Assembly (NCBI GenBank): GCA_019239975.1
Contig: JAFAZE010000173.1
Location: 1 to 60,475, forward strand
Direction: 5' to 3'
Source of the DNA: Streptosporangiaceae bacterium
Lineage (GTDB): Bacteria > Actinomycetota > Actinomycetes > Streptosporangiales > Streptosporangiaceae
Length of the DNA stretch: 60,475 nucleotides
Part shown: positions 48,744 through 57,821 of the stretch, in pieces
How the letters are laid out: every line of letters begins with the position of its first letter
How positions within the stretch are numbered: position 1 is the stretch's first letter
Position numbers and translations under genes: made by a program
Notes under the pieces: generated by a model
What the model was told of the DNA's origin: nothing
What the model saw: the letters and a program-made list of their open reading frames with translations, nothing else
The model's database searches: none

Positions 48744-51700
48744 GATGCGCCGGGTCGCTGCCCGGCTGCACGACGAATTCCGCGTCGACGCCGGCCTCGA
48801 CGACGCGATCAGCCGGCACGGCGCCGCGACCATCGCCGGCCTGTCAGCCGCCCAGGCGGCGATCGGAACGCGCATCCGCGCCCTGCAGCTGGCCTCGGGT
48901 GAGCTGCGCCAGCTTCTGAGCACCCTGGCCGATCTCGCGAGGCTCGCCCGGTTCACCCCGGAAGGCTGGCCGGAGCGCCGCGACGAGCTGGCGGCCGCGT
49001 TCGGCGCCGATCCCGCAGGCGGAGCCGGCGAGTGGGTGGAGGAGTGCTGCCTGGCGGCCGCGGAGCTGCGGACAGAGGCCCTGGAACGGCTGACGGCCGA
49101 ATCGTTCGGCTTCCCGCCGGGCCTCTTGCCGATGAGACAGCGATTCCAGACAGCGCAGCGCGCGCTGGCGAAACGAAACTGGCGGCTGGCCCAGCCAGTC
49201 CTGCGTGCCGCGGCCGGGGGGCTCCGCATCGCGGGGAGCGACGTGCCGTCACCAGAGGTCCGGGCGGCGCTCTTCGTGATGCTTGCCCGCATTGCCGTGC
49301 ATCTTGGCGAAGACCCGTCGGCGGATCTCGAAGCCGCCGAGGCCCTGGCCGCGCCGGCCGCCGATACCGCCCTCGTCCGCGCATGGTCGGCCCGGGTGGC
49401 GAAACGTCCGGGCGACGCCGCCTCCTGCCTTGCCGACGCCCGCGCCGCCGGGTCGTCGATCGCGGTCATCGCCGAGTTCGTGCGCCAGGCACGGGGCACC
49501 TCCGCTGAGGCCATGCTGTCGGCCGCGCGGGACCGGCTGGGCGGCGTCGCCAGCATCGCCGACATCACCAGCCAGCTGGACCGGCTCATCGAGCCCGTCC
49601 CCCCGGAGCTGTGGCTGGCCGCCGCGGAACGCGCGCTCGCCGAGAACGATCACAGCCTGGTCATGACGGCGCTTGACCGTGCCGAGGGCGGTGTGGGTGA
49701 TCAGTACGCGCTCGGGGCCGTCATCTGCGAACGCCGCGCGGAACTGCTGCCCGCCGCGGGCGGCGATGAGGCGGCGGTTGTCCAGGCGTGGCTGAACGCC
49801 GGAGATTACCGGTGGTCGGCGGGCGAGCCGGACGTCGCCCGCCGTGACTACCGGGCCGCTCTGGACCTGCGGCCCGACAGCGTTCAGGCGGCTCTGGGCG
49901 AGGTGTCCGCCGAGGCAGCGGAATGGTCCGCCAAGCCGGGCGGCGAATCAACCCCGCACCTGACGGAGCTGCTCGGCAAGCTCGAGTCCCTTCAGGCTGA
50001 ACACGGGATCGAGCTCGCTACGAGCTGGAGCCTGCTGAACGTGGCGGCCATCTGCACCCAGCTTGCCAACGCGGGCGAGAACCCCGACGCCGGCTACATG
50101 TGGCGCGCGATGCTCGCCATAGGCCGCGCGCTGATCTTCGATCCCAGGGCCGCGGGTATCTGGGTGCAGCTGGCCGATGTGTTCGGCACGTTCAGCCTGC
50201 TGCAGAGCGCGGCGTATGCCGCCAGGCACGCCTTCTCGCTGGACCCCGCACGGCAGCAACGCGAAGAGCTGATTCGCGCAACGATCAACGTCGGCGACCT
50301 GGCGACGGGCCGTGACCTGCTGTCGGAGGATGCCGATTACGGCAAAGCCTGGACAAAGGCCGTCGACGGCTTCATCCGGTGGCGCATCGACGGCAACAAG
50401 GAAGCGATCGAGCTGCTGCGCGACGCGACGAATCAGGACCCCGGGCTGACCTGGGCGCGAGATCTTCTGATGCGGGCCTACCTGCTCTCCGGTGAGCCGG
50501 AGCTGGCCAGGCGCGAGGCCCGCCAGCTGAGCGCGTACGTTGGCGGCCGGCGCGACCAGCAGAGTCTCGGTACGCTGGCGAACTGCGCGCTGATGAGCGG
50601 TGACCTGGCCGAGGCCGAGCGGCTCGGCATACGGCTGGCCGAATGGGAGAGCCGCAACATCGACGAGGCTCAGGCCCGGAGCACTCTGGGAAGCGCGAAG
50701 CTGCTGACCCGCCGCGCCGAGGGCGTCGATGATCTTGTCCAGGCCGTGATGCTGGCCCGGGCCCCCCGCGACCTCGACGACTGGGAGCGCATCGATCTGC
50801 CAGTCCTGCGCGCCCAGGCCAGGGAACTCGGGGTCGGCCTGCCCGACCTGACGCCGGTGACCGAGGCGATCGGCCGCCGCCGGGGCGAGCTCGAGGCCAG
50901 GACCGATCCGCTCGTCGAACTGACCGAAGCACCGGTCGGCACGCCCGTTCCCGCGGCAGCCGACCAGGCGCGCGCCGTGCTGCGCGTCCTGCTGAGCGAG
51001 GCCCATGACGACCCGGCCGGTGCCCTGGCGGCTCTCGAGGCCGGGGCTCCGGCGGCGGCGGGCGTCCCGGAGTGGCCGCGGCTCGCCGACCGGGTGCGCC
51101 GGGCCTTCGTGGCCGACTGCCTGCGCCGCGATGATCTCGGCCAGGCTCTGGCCGCCGAGCAGGCACGCCTCGCCCACCAGGCAGATGGCGACCGGGGCGG
51201 GCGTCTGATGGAGATCGCCGAGTTGCTCTCGGCCGCCGGGCGGCATGATGACGCGTCGCGCGCCCTCGCCGCGGCCCGCGAGCGGGCCGGCTACGTCCCC
51301 GAGCTGACCAGGACCGAAGGCGACCTGCTGTGGCGCCGCGGCCTGCGCGCCGGCGCGGTCAAGGCCTGGAGCAGCGCCTGCGCCGGGGGAGCACCCAGGA
51401 TGGAAGTCCGGCTCGGCGTGTCCAGGGCGGCCACCGACACGCCCGCCGCAGCGCGCCTGCTGCACGACGCGATCGCGAGCTCGTACATCGACACGGCGAC
51501 CGACCTGCACAGCCTGCTGGCCGAGCCGGAAGACATTGCCGCCGTCCTGGCGGCGCTGGGTGAGGCCGGATCCGACGCCGACACCGAGCCGGGCTCGATG
51601 ATCGCGGCCCGTGTGCTCAGGGCGCTGCCCGGCAAGCTGGAGCTGCCGGAGCACCCTCTCGCGGTCCACCTCCCGCCGTCCTGGTTCGCCGGGGCCAAGG

Positions 51701-52110
51701 ACCCGGTCAACGACGTCCCGCTGCTGGCACGCTACATTCCCGAGGCCCGGCTCCGGCTGCCGTGGACGCTGCCCGGGGTCCAGGCCTATGACGACGAGAG
51801 CCTGGAGCCAGACGGCTACCGGATCTTCGTCCTCGGTGAGCTCGCCGAACAGGGCCACGTGCCTCCGCGCTGCGACTACGTCCACCCCGCCGCCGTGCCG
51901 CTGCTCTCGGCCGCCGCACAGGCGCGGGCAACGGAGGAGCGGGTGATGGAACTGGTCGCCGTGCGGTGCCCCGGGGGGCCGGATCTCAGCGGTCTCGACG
52001 TCCTGCTGCTGATGCCGGCCGCCGAAGTCATCGCGCGCCGTATCGAAGTGGTCGCGACCATATTCAGCGCGTCCCTGCAGCAGTACTGGGCCTGGCAGCC
52101 GAAAACATGA
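48724..52110 (+). CDS. Large helical-repeat (TPR-like) protein of protease cassette
   Basis: 1128-aa cytoplasmic protein, almost entirely Ala-rich helical pairs of TPR character. The clearest are NAGDYRWSAGEPDVARRDYRAALDL-type repeats near residue 360 and others at ~450-700 and ~860-940. A distinct C-terminal region (~950-1128) holds LAEPEDIAAVLAALGEAG, WFAGAKDPVNDVPLLARYIP and ends ASLQQYWAWQP. GTG 48724 has GAGGGA six bases upstream and lies inside the trypsin-CHAT gene; ATG 48745 is an alternative. It contains no ATPase motifs. Its position suggests a scaffold, sensor or substrate of the protease. Confidence 0.75.
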   Translation: MRSAAAEMRRVAARLHDEFRVDAGLDDAISRHGAATIAGLSAAQAAIGTRIRALQLASGELRQLLSTLADLARLARFTPEGWPERRDELAAAFGADPAGGAGEWVEECCLAAAELRTEALERLTAESFGFPPGLLPMRQRFQTAQRALAKRNWRLAQPVLRAAAGGLRIAGSDVPSPEVRAALFVMLARIAVHLGEDPSADLEAAEALAAPAADTALVRAWSARVAKRPGDAASCLADARAAGSSIAVIAEFVRQARGTSAEAMLSAARDRLGGVASIADITSQLDRLIEPVPPELWLAAAERALAENDHSLVMTALDRAEGGVGDQYALGAVICERRAELLPAAGGDEAAVVQAWLNAGDYRWSAGEPDVARRDYRAALDLRPDSVQAALGEVSAEAAEWSAKPGGESTPHLTELLGKLESLQAEHGIELATSWSLLNVAAICTQLANAGENPDAGYMWRAMLAIGRALIFDPRAAGIWVQLADVFGTFSLLQSAAYAARHAFSLDPARQQREELIRATINVGDLATGRDLLSEDADYGKAWTKAVDGFIRWRIDGNKEAIELLRDATNQDPGLTWARDLLMRAYLLSGEPELARREARQLSAYVGGRRDQQSLGTLANCALMSGDLAEAERLGIRLAEWESRNIDEAQARSTLGSAKLLTRRAEGVDDLVQAVMLARAPRDLDDWERIDLPVLRAQARELGVGLPDLTPVTEAIGRRRGELEARTDPLVELTEAPVGTPVPAAADQARAVLRVLLSEAHDDPAGALAALEAGAPAAAGVPEWPRLADRVRRAFVADCLRRDDLGQALAAEQARLAHQADGDRGGRLMEIAELLSAAGRHDDASRALAAARERAGYVPELTRTEGDLLWRRGLRAGAVKAWSSACAGGAPRMEVRLGVSRAATDTPAAARLLHDAIASSYIDTATDLHSLLAEPEDIAAVLAALGEAGSDADTEPGSMIAARVLRALPGKLELPEHPLAVHLPPSWFAGAKDPVNDVPLLARYIPEARLRLPWTLPGVQAYDDESLEPDGYRIFVLGELAEQGHVPPRCDYVHPAAVPLLSAAAQARATEERVMELVAVRCPGGPDLSGLDVLLLMPAAEVIARRIEVVATIFSASLQQYWAWQPKT

Positions 52111-52130
52111 ACTCCAGGCCGAAAACATGA
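52098..52130. repeat. Short direct repeat after TPR gene
   Basis: GCCGAAAACATGA occurs at 52098-52110 and 52118-52130; the first copy contains the stop codon of the TPR-like gene. The rest of the gap to 52309 shows no gene. Confidence 0.7.
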
Positions 52131-52309
52131 ATCGCCGCAGGCCCGCCTCGTTAACGCGCCGAAACTCGGCACGATCCAGATCTGAAACCTATTATCGGGT
52201 AGTGCGGTTCACCCGTCATTTCCAGCAGGGGAAAACACCAGGGGGGAAAACGGCGGCGAACTCCGCCGGCGCGCCGGCCGGCACCTCCAGGGTGTCAGCA
52301 GGCCCCGCG

Positions 52310-53623
52310 ATGACGACACTGCGCTCGACGCTGACCAGGGTCGCGTCACTCCTGCGGTGCGCCGGGATCGCCTACACCGGCACGCAGCTGGCTATCTGGC
52401 ATTCGTTCTACGCCGCCGATCCACGGCGCCTCGCGGGTCCGCTCGCCGCGATCGCATGGGGCGCCGCGGCGGTCTGCTATCTGCGGCGGCGCTGGCCCGC
52501 TCCGCCGCTCGCGTGCACCGACTCCGCGTTCTACGTGCTGCTGGCACTCGGCGCCCAATGGTGCGTGCCGCCCGTCATCCGCGGCGAGGCGGCGAGCTGG
52601 CTGGTCATAGCCGCGGCGACCCAGCTCATCGTGCCCACCTGGTCGTTGCCCGTTGTCCTTTCCGTGCCGCTCACCCTCGCGGCGCCGACGGCATACTGGG
52701 CGGGCGTCGCGATCAGCCACGCGCCGGGCGCGACGGGCAGCTTCCCGGCGGCCGGCGGGGGCCTGCTCCTGGTGTCCGCCGCGGTGCACTGGTGCGGTCG
52801 GCGCGTGCTGTTCAGCCACGCGGCCAAGGCGGACATCGCCCTCGCGGACGCGGACGCCGAGGCCCGCGAGCAGTATGTCGTCCTGTCCAGGAGCATCGAG
52901 CGCCGGGAGCATGAGCGCCTGCTGCACGACACGGTGCTCAACACCCTCACCGCCCTCGCCCGCGCGGGCGGCAGCCCGGCCGATGTCACCGGCCGGGCCC
53001 GCGAGGACGTGGCGCTGATGGAGTACGCGCTCGGCGGCCCCGGTGACCTGGAGGCGGGGGACAGGCCCGATGGCCTGCAACGTGGCCTGCTCGGCGGCAT
53101 CGGAACCGCCGCGGCGCAGATGCGTGCCCGGGGCCTGGCCGTCCACGTCGAGGTCACCGGTGCCGCCGCCGGAACACCGGCCGCGGCTGTCCCGCCGCCG
53201 GTCGCCGCGGCGCTCACGCACGCGGTACGTGAGGCGCTGTCGAACGTCGCGGCCCACGCCCGGACCGCCGAGGCCTGGGTTGACGTCCGCTTCAGTGGGC
53301 ACGGTGAAGCGGACGCCGGGCCTGCCGCGGCCGGCGGGACCGGCGGCGTCCAGGTGACGGTGCGCGACGCCGGCGCGGGGTTCGATCCCGCCGGGGTCGA
53401 TGACGCCCGGCTGGGCTTGCGCCGGTCGATCAGCGAACGTGTCGCGGACTGCGGCGGGCGGGCGTCGATCCGGTCCGCCCCGGGCGAGGGCACGGAGGTC
53501 CGCCTGGCCTGGCCGTCGCAGGCGCCTCCCGTACCGCCCGGGATGGCGGCACCGCGGGCGGCGTCCCTCGCCGCCGGGTTCCTCGCCGCCGGGGCTTCAC
53601 CGGCACGGAGGCCGCCGTGGTGA
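52310..53623 (+). CDS. Histidine kinase, HisKA_3/NarL-system type
   Basis: 437-aa membrane kinase. Four or five hydrophobic segments occupy residues ~15-165, followed by a helical dimerisation region with the phospho-acceptor motif RREHERLLHDTVLNTL (His of LLHDTV). The ATPase domain has the N box AVREALSNVAAHA and G1 box VRDAGAGFDP; the G2 box is weak (ARLGLRRSISERV). The start at ATG 52310 is the best in register with the first TM helix; upstream in-frame starts exist. GTG of the next gene overlaps its 3' end. Together with the next two genes it forms a two-component operon just after the protease cassette. Confidence 0.82.
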   Translation: MTTLRSTLTRVASLLRCAGIAYTGTQLAIWHSFYAADPRRLAGPLAAIAWGAAAVCYLRRRWPAPPLACTDSAFYVLLALGAQWCVPPVIRGEAASWLVIAAATQLIVPTWSLPVVLSVPLTLAAPTAYWAGVAISHAPGATGSFPAAGGGLLLVSAAVHWCGRRVLFSHAAKADIALADADAEAREQYVVLSRSIERREHERLLHDTVLNTLTALARAGGSPADVTGRAREDVALMEYALGGPGDLEAGDRPDGLQRGLLGGIGTAAAQMRARGLAVHVEVTGAAAGTPAAAVPPPVAAALTHAVREALSNVAAHARTAEAWVDVRFSGHGEADAGPAAAGGTGGVQVTVRDAGAGFDPAGVDDARLGLRRSISERVADCGGRASIRSAPGEGTEVRLAWPSQAPPVPPGMAAPRAASLAAGFLAAGASPARRPPW

Positions 53624-54870
53624 ACCGGGACGCCACTCTGTGGAACGCCACCGGGCGGGACGCCACTGGGCGGGACGCCACCGTGTGGGACGCCACCGAG
53701 GCGGAGCCGTTCGTGGTCGCCGCGGTGGCGGCGATCCTGCCGTTCGCGCTGCTCGTCCAGGTTCTTATCAACCTGCATGACTTTCGCCAGCCTGCGGTGC
53801 CGGTCGCGGTGTGGGCCGGGATGCTCGCGGTCTCGGCATGGCTGGTGCCCCGGCAGGCCCGGCGCGGTCGCCTCACAGCCGCCGAGGCGGCGGTCGCGAT
53901 CGGGACCGCGTTTGCCGCGGTGACCGCCGTGGACTGGGACCGCCGCGTCCATGCCGGGCCCGGAGAGATGGGGTGGCCGGTTCTCGGCGCGGTCTGGCTG
54001 CTTGCCCTCGTGGCCCTGAGCCGCCCGGCCCGGACGTGGGTTTCCGGTGCGCTGCTCGTCTTCGCCGCGCACGCGGCGTTCGTCGTCCACGTCCTGGGCC
54101 TGAGCCCGCCGGGCCTGACGCTGGTCACCGCCGCGGCTTACCTCATCGTGGTGATGGTCGGCGTGTTCGCGAACCTGCGCCCGATGCTGCGCACCCGGGC
54201 CAGCATGGCCGCTCGCCGTGCCTCGCTGGCGAGCGAGGCGGCGGCGGAACGGGCCGCGGTGTCCGCCATGCGCGAGGACAGGCGCCAGCAGCTCGCTCTC
54301 CTGGAGGCCGGCGCGCTGCCGCTGCTGCGCGGTATCGCCGACGGGACCCTGGACCCCGCCGACGTCCACGTGCGGGAACGCTGCTCCCGGCACGCGGCGG
54401 CGTTGCGGCATTCCCTGACCCACGGCGCGCGGGACGCCGCGGGGCTGCCTGCGGGTCTCGGGCCGGCGCTGCGCACGGCCGCGGCGCGCGGCGTGCTGGT
54501 CGAGGTCCAGGTCATCGGCGACCCGGTGAGCCCGCCCCCTGACGTTGCTCGCGCCGTCTTCGCGGCTGTCGACGGCGTCCTGGGCGCGCTGCCGCCCAGC
54601 GCGGTGACCCTCACGGTCATGCGGGCCGGCGCCGGCGCCGAGCTGTACATGACCTTCAGCGTGCCGGGCGGGGCCGCCCTGCGGGTTCCCGGCGTGGCGC
54701 AGCCGGGACGCGAGGCCCCCGGGCCGGCCCGATGGCACGCGACGCTCGACATCGACGAGACCGGGACGGGATGCCTCGCTGTCTCCTGGCGTACGGCAGG
54801 CGCCCCGGGAGCAGGCGCCCCGGGAGCAGGCGCCCCCGAAACAGGCGGCCCGGAAGGCGGTTGCAGGTGA
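53617..54870 (+). CDS. Degenerate histidine-kinase-like membrane protein
   Basis: 417 aa. It begins with a repeated pentapeptide-like N-terminus (NATG RDATG RDATV WDAT), followed by about five TM helices (residues ~30-190), a coiled-coil-like helix (ASEAAAERAAVSAMREDRRQQLALL) and an ATPase-like domain. No phospho-acceptor His of the usual kind, no N-box Asn and no G boxes can be seen, so it is probably a non-catalytic partner of the preceding kinase. The C-terminus is made of GAPGA repeats. GTG 53617 has GGAGG five bases upstream and overlaps the previous stop. Confidence 0.7.
   Translation: MVNRDATLWNATGRDATGRDATVWDATEAEPFVVAAVAAILPFALLVQVLINLHDFRQPAVPVAVWAGMLAVSAWLVPRQARRGRLTAAEAAVAIGTAFAAVTAVDWDRRVHAGPGEMGWPVLGAVWLLALVALSRPARTWVSGALLVFAAHAAFVVHVLGLSPPGLTLVTAAAYLIVVMVGVFANLRPMLRTRASMAARRASLASEAAAERAAVSAMREDRRQQLALLEAGALPLLRGIADGTLDPADVHVRERCSRHAAALRHSLTHGARDAAGLPAGLGPALRTAAARGVLVEVQVIGDPVSPPPDVARAVFAAVDGVLGALPPSAVTLTVMRAGAGAELYMTFSVPGGAALRVPGVAQPGREAPGPARWHATLDIDETGTGCLAVSWRTAGAPGAGAPGAGAPETGGPEGGCR
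53626..53700. repeat. Coding tandem repeats at kinase-like N-terminus
   Basis: Four to five imperfect 15-18 bp units containing GGGACGCCAC or GGAACGCCAC encode RDAT/NAT/DAT repeats directly before the first TM helix. Confidence 0.7.
54796..54840. repeat. Three tandem 15-bp coding repeats
   Basis: GCAGGCGCCCCGGGA at 54796-54810 and 54811-54825, with a diverged third unit at 54826-54840, encode AGAPG repeats at the end of the kinase-like protein. Confidence 0.85.
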
Positions 54871-55508
54871 CGGACGTCATTGACGTCGCGGCCGTGGATG
54901 ACCATCCCATCGTCCTCGACGGCGTGTCAGCCTGGGTGAGCGAGAGCGGTATCCGTGTGATCGGCACCGCGGCGACCGTGGATGCCCTTCTCGCCGGGCC
55001 GGGGCGGCGCGCACACGTGGTGCTGCTCGATCTCGAGCTCTGCGACGGCAGCACGGTCACCCGCAACGTTTCGGCGATCCTCGAGGCCGGGCCGGCCGTG
55101 CTGGTGCTCGCCGCCTCCGACAACCCGGCGGCGGTCCGTTCCGCGATGCGCGCCGGGGCGCTCGGTTACGTGCTGAAGAGCGAGGAAACCTCCCGGGTAC
55201 GCGCGGCAATCAGATCGGTTGCCGCGGGGAAAGCCTGGATCTCACCGCGGCTGGCATTCATACTGGCCACCGATGATGCGGTCGACCGGCCCGCCCTCAG
55301 CCCGCAAGAGGCCCGTGCGCTGCGGCTTTACGCCACCGGCATGCCGGTGAAATCTGTAGCGCTGAGGATGACGATCAGCGACGAGACCGTCAAGCAGTAC
55401 CTGGGGCGGGTGCGGGAAAAATACGCGCGCGCCGGAAGGGCGGCGCCAAGCAAATTGGAGTTGTACTATCGAGCCGTCGAGGACGGGCACCTACCGCCGC
55501 TCCCTTGA
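54867..55508 (+). CDS. NarL/FixJ-family response regulator
   Basis: 213-aa response regulator. The receiver domain has the acidic pair VDDHP (residues ~10-14) and phospho-acceptor Asp in VVLLDLELCDG. The switch Thr/Ser is atypical (VLAASDN), and the conserved Lys lies in YVLKSEE. The LuxR-type helix-turn-helix is at ~145-205 (LSPQEARALRLYATGMPVKS ... SDETVKQYLGRVREKYA). GTG 54867 overlaps the stop of the preceding gene (GTGA). Likely output of the two kinases upstream, and possibly the controller of the adjacent trypsin-CHAT cassette. Confidence 0.9.
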   Translation: MTDVIDVAAVDDHPIVLDGVSAWVSESGIRVIGTAATVDALLAGPGRRAHVVLLDLELCDGSTVTRNVSAILEAGPAVLVLAASDNPAAVRSAMRAGALGYVLKSEETSRVRAAIRSVAAGKAWISPRLAFILATDDAVDRPALSPQEARALRLYATGMPVKSVALRMTISDETVKQYLGRVREKYARAGRAAPSKLELYYRAVEDGHLPPLP

Positions 55509-55603
55509 ACCGCGAATCCCCCCCTCGTGGTGCAGGAGCTAGGAGGCACCCGTCCTCGACCTTTTTGGTTGCCCCAGCTAATTGTAAGTTCAATATTTCC
55601 GGA

Positions 55604-55633
55604 GGTCATGACCCCCGTTCGGGGGTCATGACC
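55604..55633. terminator. Perfect 13-bp stem, 4-nt loop
   Basis: GGTCATGACCCCC (55604-55616) and GGGGGTCATGACC (55621-55633) pair exactly around GTTC. Each arm also contains the small palindrome GGTCATGACC. It lies about 95 bp after the response regulator and probably ends the operon, although an operator role is possible. Confidence 0.65.
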
Positions 55634-55639
55634 GAGCCC

Positions 55640-55705
55640 GGCCGGGGCCACCACGGACCAGGGCGGCGGGCCAGGCCGCGGGCCGGGGCCACCACGGACC
55701 AGGGC
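55640..55705. repeat. Two 25-bp direct repeats
   Basis: The 25 bases starting GGCCGGGGCCACCACGG occur at 55640-55664 and 55681-55705 with no mismatch, a 41-bp period. They lie between the response regulator hairpin and the epimerase gene. Nothing else is recognised in the 55509-55857 gap. Confidence 0.85.
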
Positions 55706-55857
55706 CTGAGCCGGACGGGCGGGGCGGCGCACGCTCCCGTTCGGTATCGCTGAAGACAGGTCTGGAGGCAGCCGGAACCATGCCGTGACCACCAGCATGG
55801 GCCCGCGCGGTTTGGCGGCGGGGCCGTCAGGTAGCTGATGACCGCGGGAGGTAAGAC

Positions 55858-56772
55858 ATGACGGTGGCGCCTTCGGGTGAGCAGATCGAGATCGCGGCGG
55901 GAGATCAGCGCGCGACGATCGTCGAGGTGGGCGGCGGCATCCGCCGCTACCTCGTCGGCGAGCGGCCGGTACTTCAGCCCTACGACGTGAGCGCCATGTG
56001 CGACGCGGCGCACGGGACGCCGCTGGTGCCGTGGCCGAACCGGCTTGCCGACGGCCGGTACAGCTTCGGCGGGCGCGAGCACCAGCTCGCGCTGACCGAG
56101 CCCGGGAAGCGGAACGCGATCCATGGCCTGCTGCGCTGGCGGACCTGGCAGGTCGCGGCGCGCGAGCCGGACCGGGTCGTCATGGCCACCCGGCTGTACC
56201 CCATGGCGGGGTACCCGTTCACGCTCGACGTCGAGATCGACTACACGCTGAACGACGGCGGGCTCCGCGTGACGACGACCGCGGTGAACACCGGCGACTC
56301 GCCATGCCCGTACGGAAGCGGGCAGCATCCGTACCTGTCGCCGGGCACCGGCATGATCGACGACTGCACGCTGACCATCCACGCGGCGACCCGCGTCGTC
56401 ACCGACCCCGAGCGCCAGCTGCCGATGGGCAGGGAGGCGGTCGAAGGCACCCCCTACGACTTCCGCGACGGCAGGAAACTCGGGGACGCCCAGCTCGACG
56501 ACACGTTCACCGACCTGCGCCGGGACGCGGCGGGGCTGGCCTGGGTGTGGCTGGAGGGCGCGGATGGCCGCACCGCGGGGCTGTGGGCCGACAGCGGCTA
56601 TCCGTACCTGGAAATCTTCACCGGCGACGCCCTTGCCCCCGGGCGCCGCCGCCGCGGCCTGGGCGTCGAGCCCATGACCTGCGCGCCCAACGCGTTCCGC
56701 AGCGGCGAGGGTCTGCTGCGCCTCGACCCGGGACAGCGGACCAGGTCGAGCTGGGGCCTGGTGCTGAGCTAA
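55858..56772 (+). CDS. Aldose 1-epimerase family protein
   Basis: 304-aa galactose-mutarotase-like enzyme that interconverts sugar anomers. The beta-sandwich fold is shown by GTPLVPWPNRLADGRYSF near residue 58, NAIHGLLRWRTW (first catalytic-type His), SGQHPYL (second His) and the Glu in LGVEPMTCAPNAF near the C-terminus. GAGGTAAG precedes ATG 55858. It is monocistronic; relation to the GH3 locus or to glgC downstream is possible but not shown. Confidence 0.9.
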   Translation: MTVAPSGEQIEIAAGDQRATIVEVGGGIRRYLVGERPVLQPYDVSAMCDAAHGTPLVPWPNRLADGRYSFGGREHQLALTEPGKRNAIHGLLRWRTWQVAAREPDRVVMATRLYPMAGYPFTLDVEIDYTLNDGGLRVTTTAVNTGDSPCPYGSGQHPYLSPGTGMIDDCTLTIHAATRVVTDPERQLPMGREAVEGTPYDFRDGRKLGDAQLDDTFTDLRRDAAGLAWVWLEGADGRTAGLWADSGYPYLEIFTGDALAPGRRRRGLGVEPMTCAPNAFRSGEGLLRLDPGQRTRSSWGLVLS

Positions 56773-56951
56773 CCGGGGCTGGCGCGGAATTCCAGTAGCT
56801 TGCTTGATGCGTTTGGTTTACCTGTAGCTGATAACAAAATAGAGATCTTTGAAACTCTTGCGCCAGATGTCCATGCGCATCATAATCGGCCGCATCAGTG
56901 TTCCAGTCCAGTCGGTGGCGGTCTGGTAACTGGGGGGGATGTCGATTAGGC

Positions 56952-57743
56952 ATGGAAGTCTGTGACACTTGCGGGCGTCCGAGAACAGAGGGAACGAAGT
57001 TTTGCACGGGCTGCGGGACCCGCTTTCCCGGCCGCCGCCCTTCGGGCCCGGATCCCGCGACCGAGAAAACCGCCGGCCCGATAACCCTGCGCCCGATGCG
57101 GACGATCGCTTTCGCGGCCGCCGCGGCCATCGTGATCGCCGGCGCCGCCGCGGGCGGCTGGCAGCTAGCCGGGCACCGGGCGTCGCATGCCGCGAACACC
57201 GGCCTCGCCGCCCGGACGGACCGCCCCTCACCGGAGCGGAGTGCGTCGGCGCCGCCCACGGCCGAGACGAGCCCATCGCCGGGCACGCCGGGCACGCCGG
57301 GCACGCCGAGCGCCACGGCCAGCCCGCCGGGAGGCGCCGGCCCGGTGACCGTCGCGCCCGGCGCGGCGCAGAATCCCGCCGCCTCTCAGGTCACGGCGCT
57401 GGTCAGCCAGTATTTCGCCGCCATCAACGCGCATAACTATCAGGCGTATATGTCGCTGCTCACTCCGCAGGAGCAGCAGAGCATGACCGCCTCGCAATTC
57501 GCCGCCGGGTACCGGAGCACGGCCGACTCGAAAGAATCCCTGGCGGCCATTTCCAGCGCCGCGAACGGGGACACGGTCGCCCAGGTGACGTTCACCAGCC
57601 ACCAGAATCCGGCGGACAGCGTGAACGGAGCCCAGTCCTGCACCGACTGGCAGATATCCCTGTTCCTCGTCCAGAACGGCGGGGGATACCTGATCGACCA
57701 GCCGCCGTCCGGATATCACGCGTCCTACGCGGCGTGCCCATGA
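56952..57743 (+). CDS. Zinc-ribbon single-pass membrane protein
   Basis: 263 aa. N-terminal zinc ribbon (CDTCGRPRTEGTKFCTGCG, residues 4-22), then one TM helix (about 50-72), a Ser/Pro/Thr-rich linker with GTPGTPGTP, and an external ~110-residue domain (VTALVSQYFAAINAHNYQA, YMSLLTPQEQ, ending SGYHASYAACP) that looks like the NTF2-like fold. Two Cys in that domain could form a disulphide. ATG 56952 starts directly at the ribbon. It precedes another zinc-ribbon membrane protein by 78 bases, so the two probably act together. Confidence 0.75.
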   Translation: MEVCDTCGRPRTEGTKFCTGCGTRFPGRRPSGPDPATEKTAGPITLRPMRTIAFAAAAAIVIAGAAAGGWQLAGHRASHAANTGLAARTDRPSPERSASAPPTAETSPSPGTPGTPGTPSATASPPGGAGPVTVAPGAAQNPAASQVTALVSQYFAAINAHNYQAYMSLLTPQEQQSMTASQFAAGYRSTADSKESLAAISSAANGDTVAQVTFTSHQNPADSVNGAQSCTDWQISLFLVQNGGGYLIDQPPSGYHASYAACP

Positions 57744-57821
57744 CGGCCCCCAGCCCGCGCGACGGCGCGGACCCTCCCGCGGCAGAAAGCCGGAGATGAC
57801 GCGAATGCAACGGAGAAATCA

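Noticed and set aside
46779..49589. Long minus-strand frame opposite the trypsin-CHAT and TPR genes
   Set aside because: Antisense shadow of coding sequence; low-complexity, no motif, no start signal.
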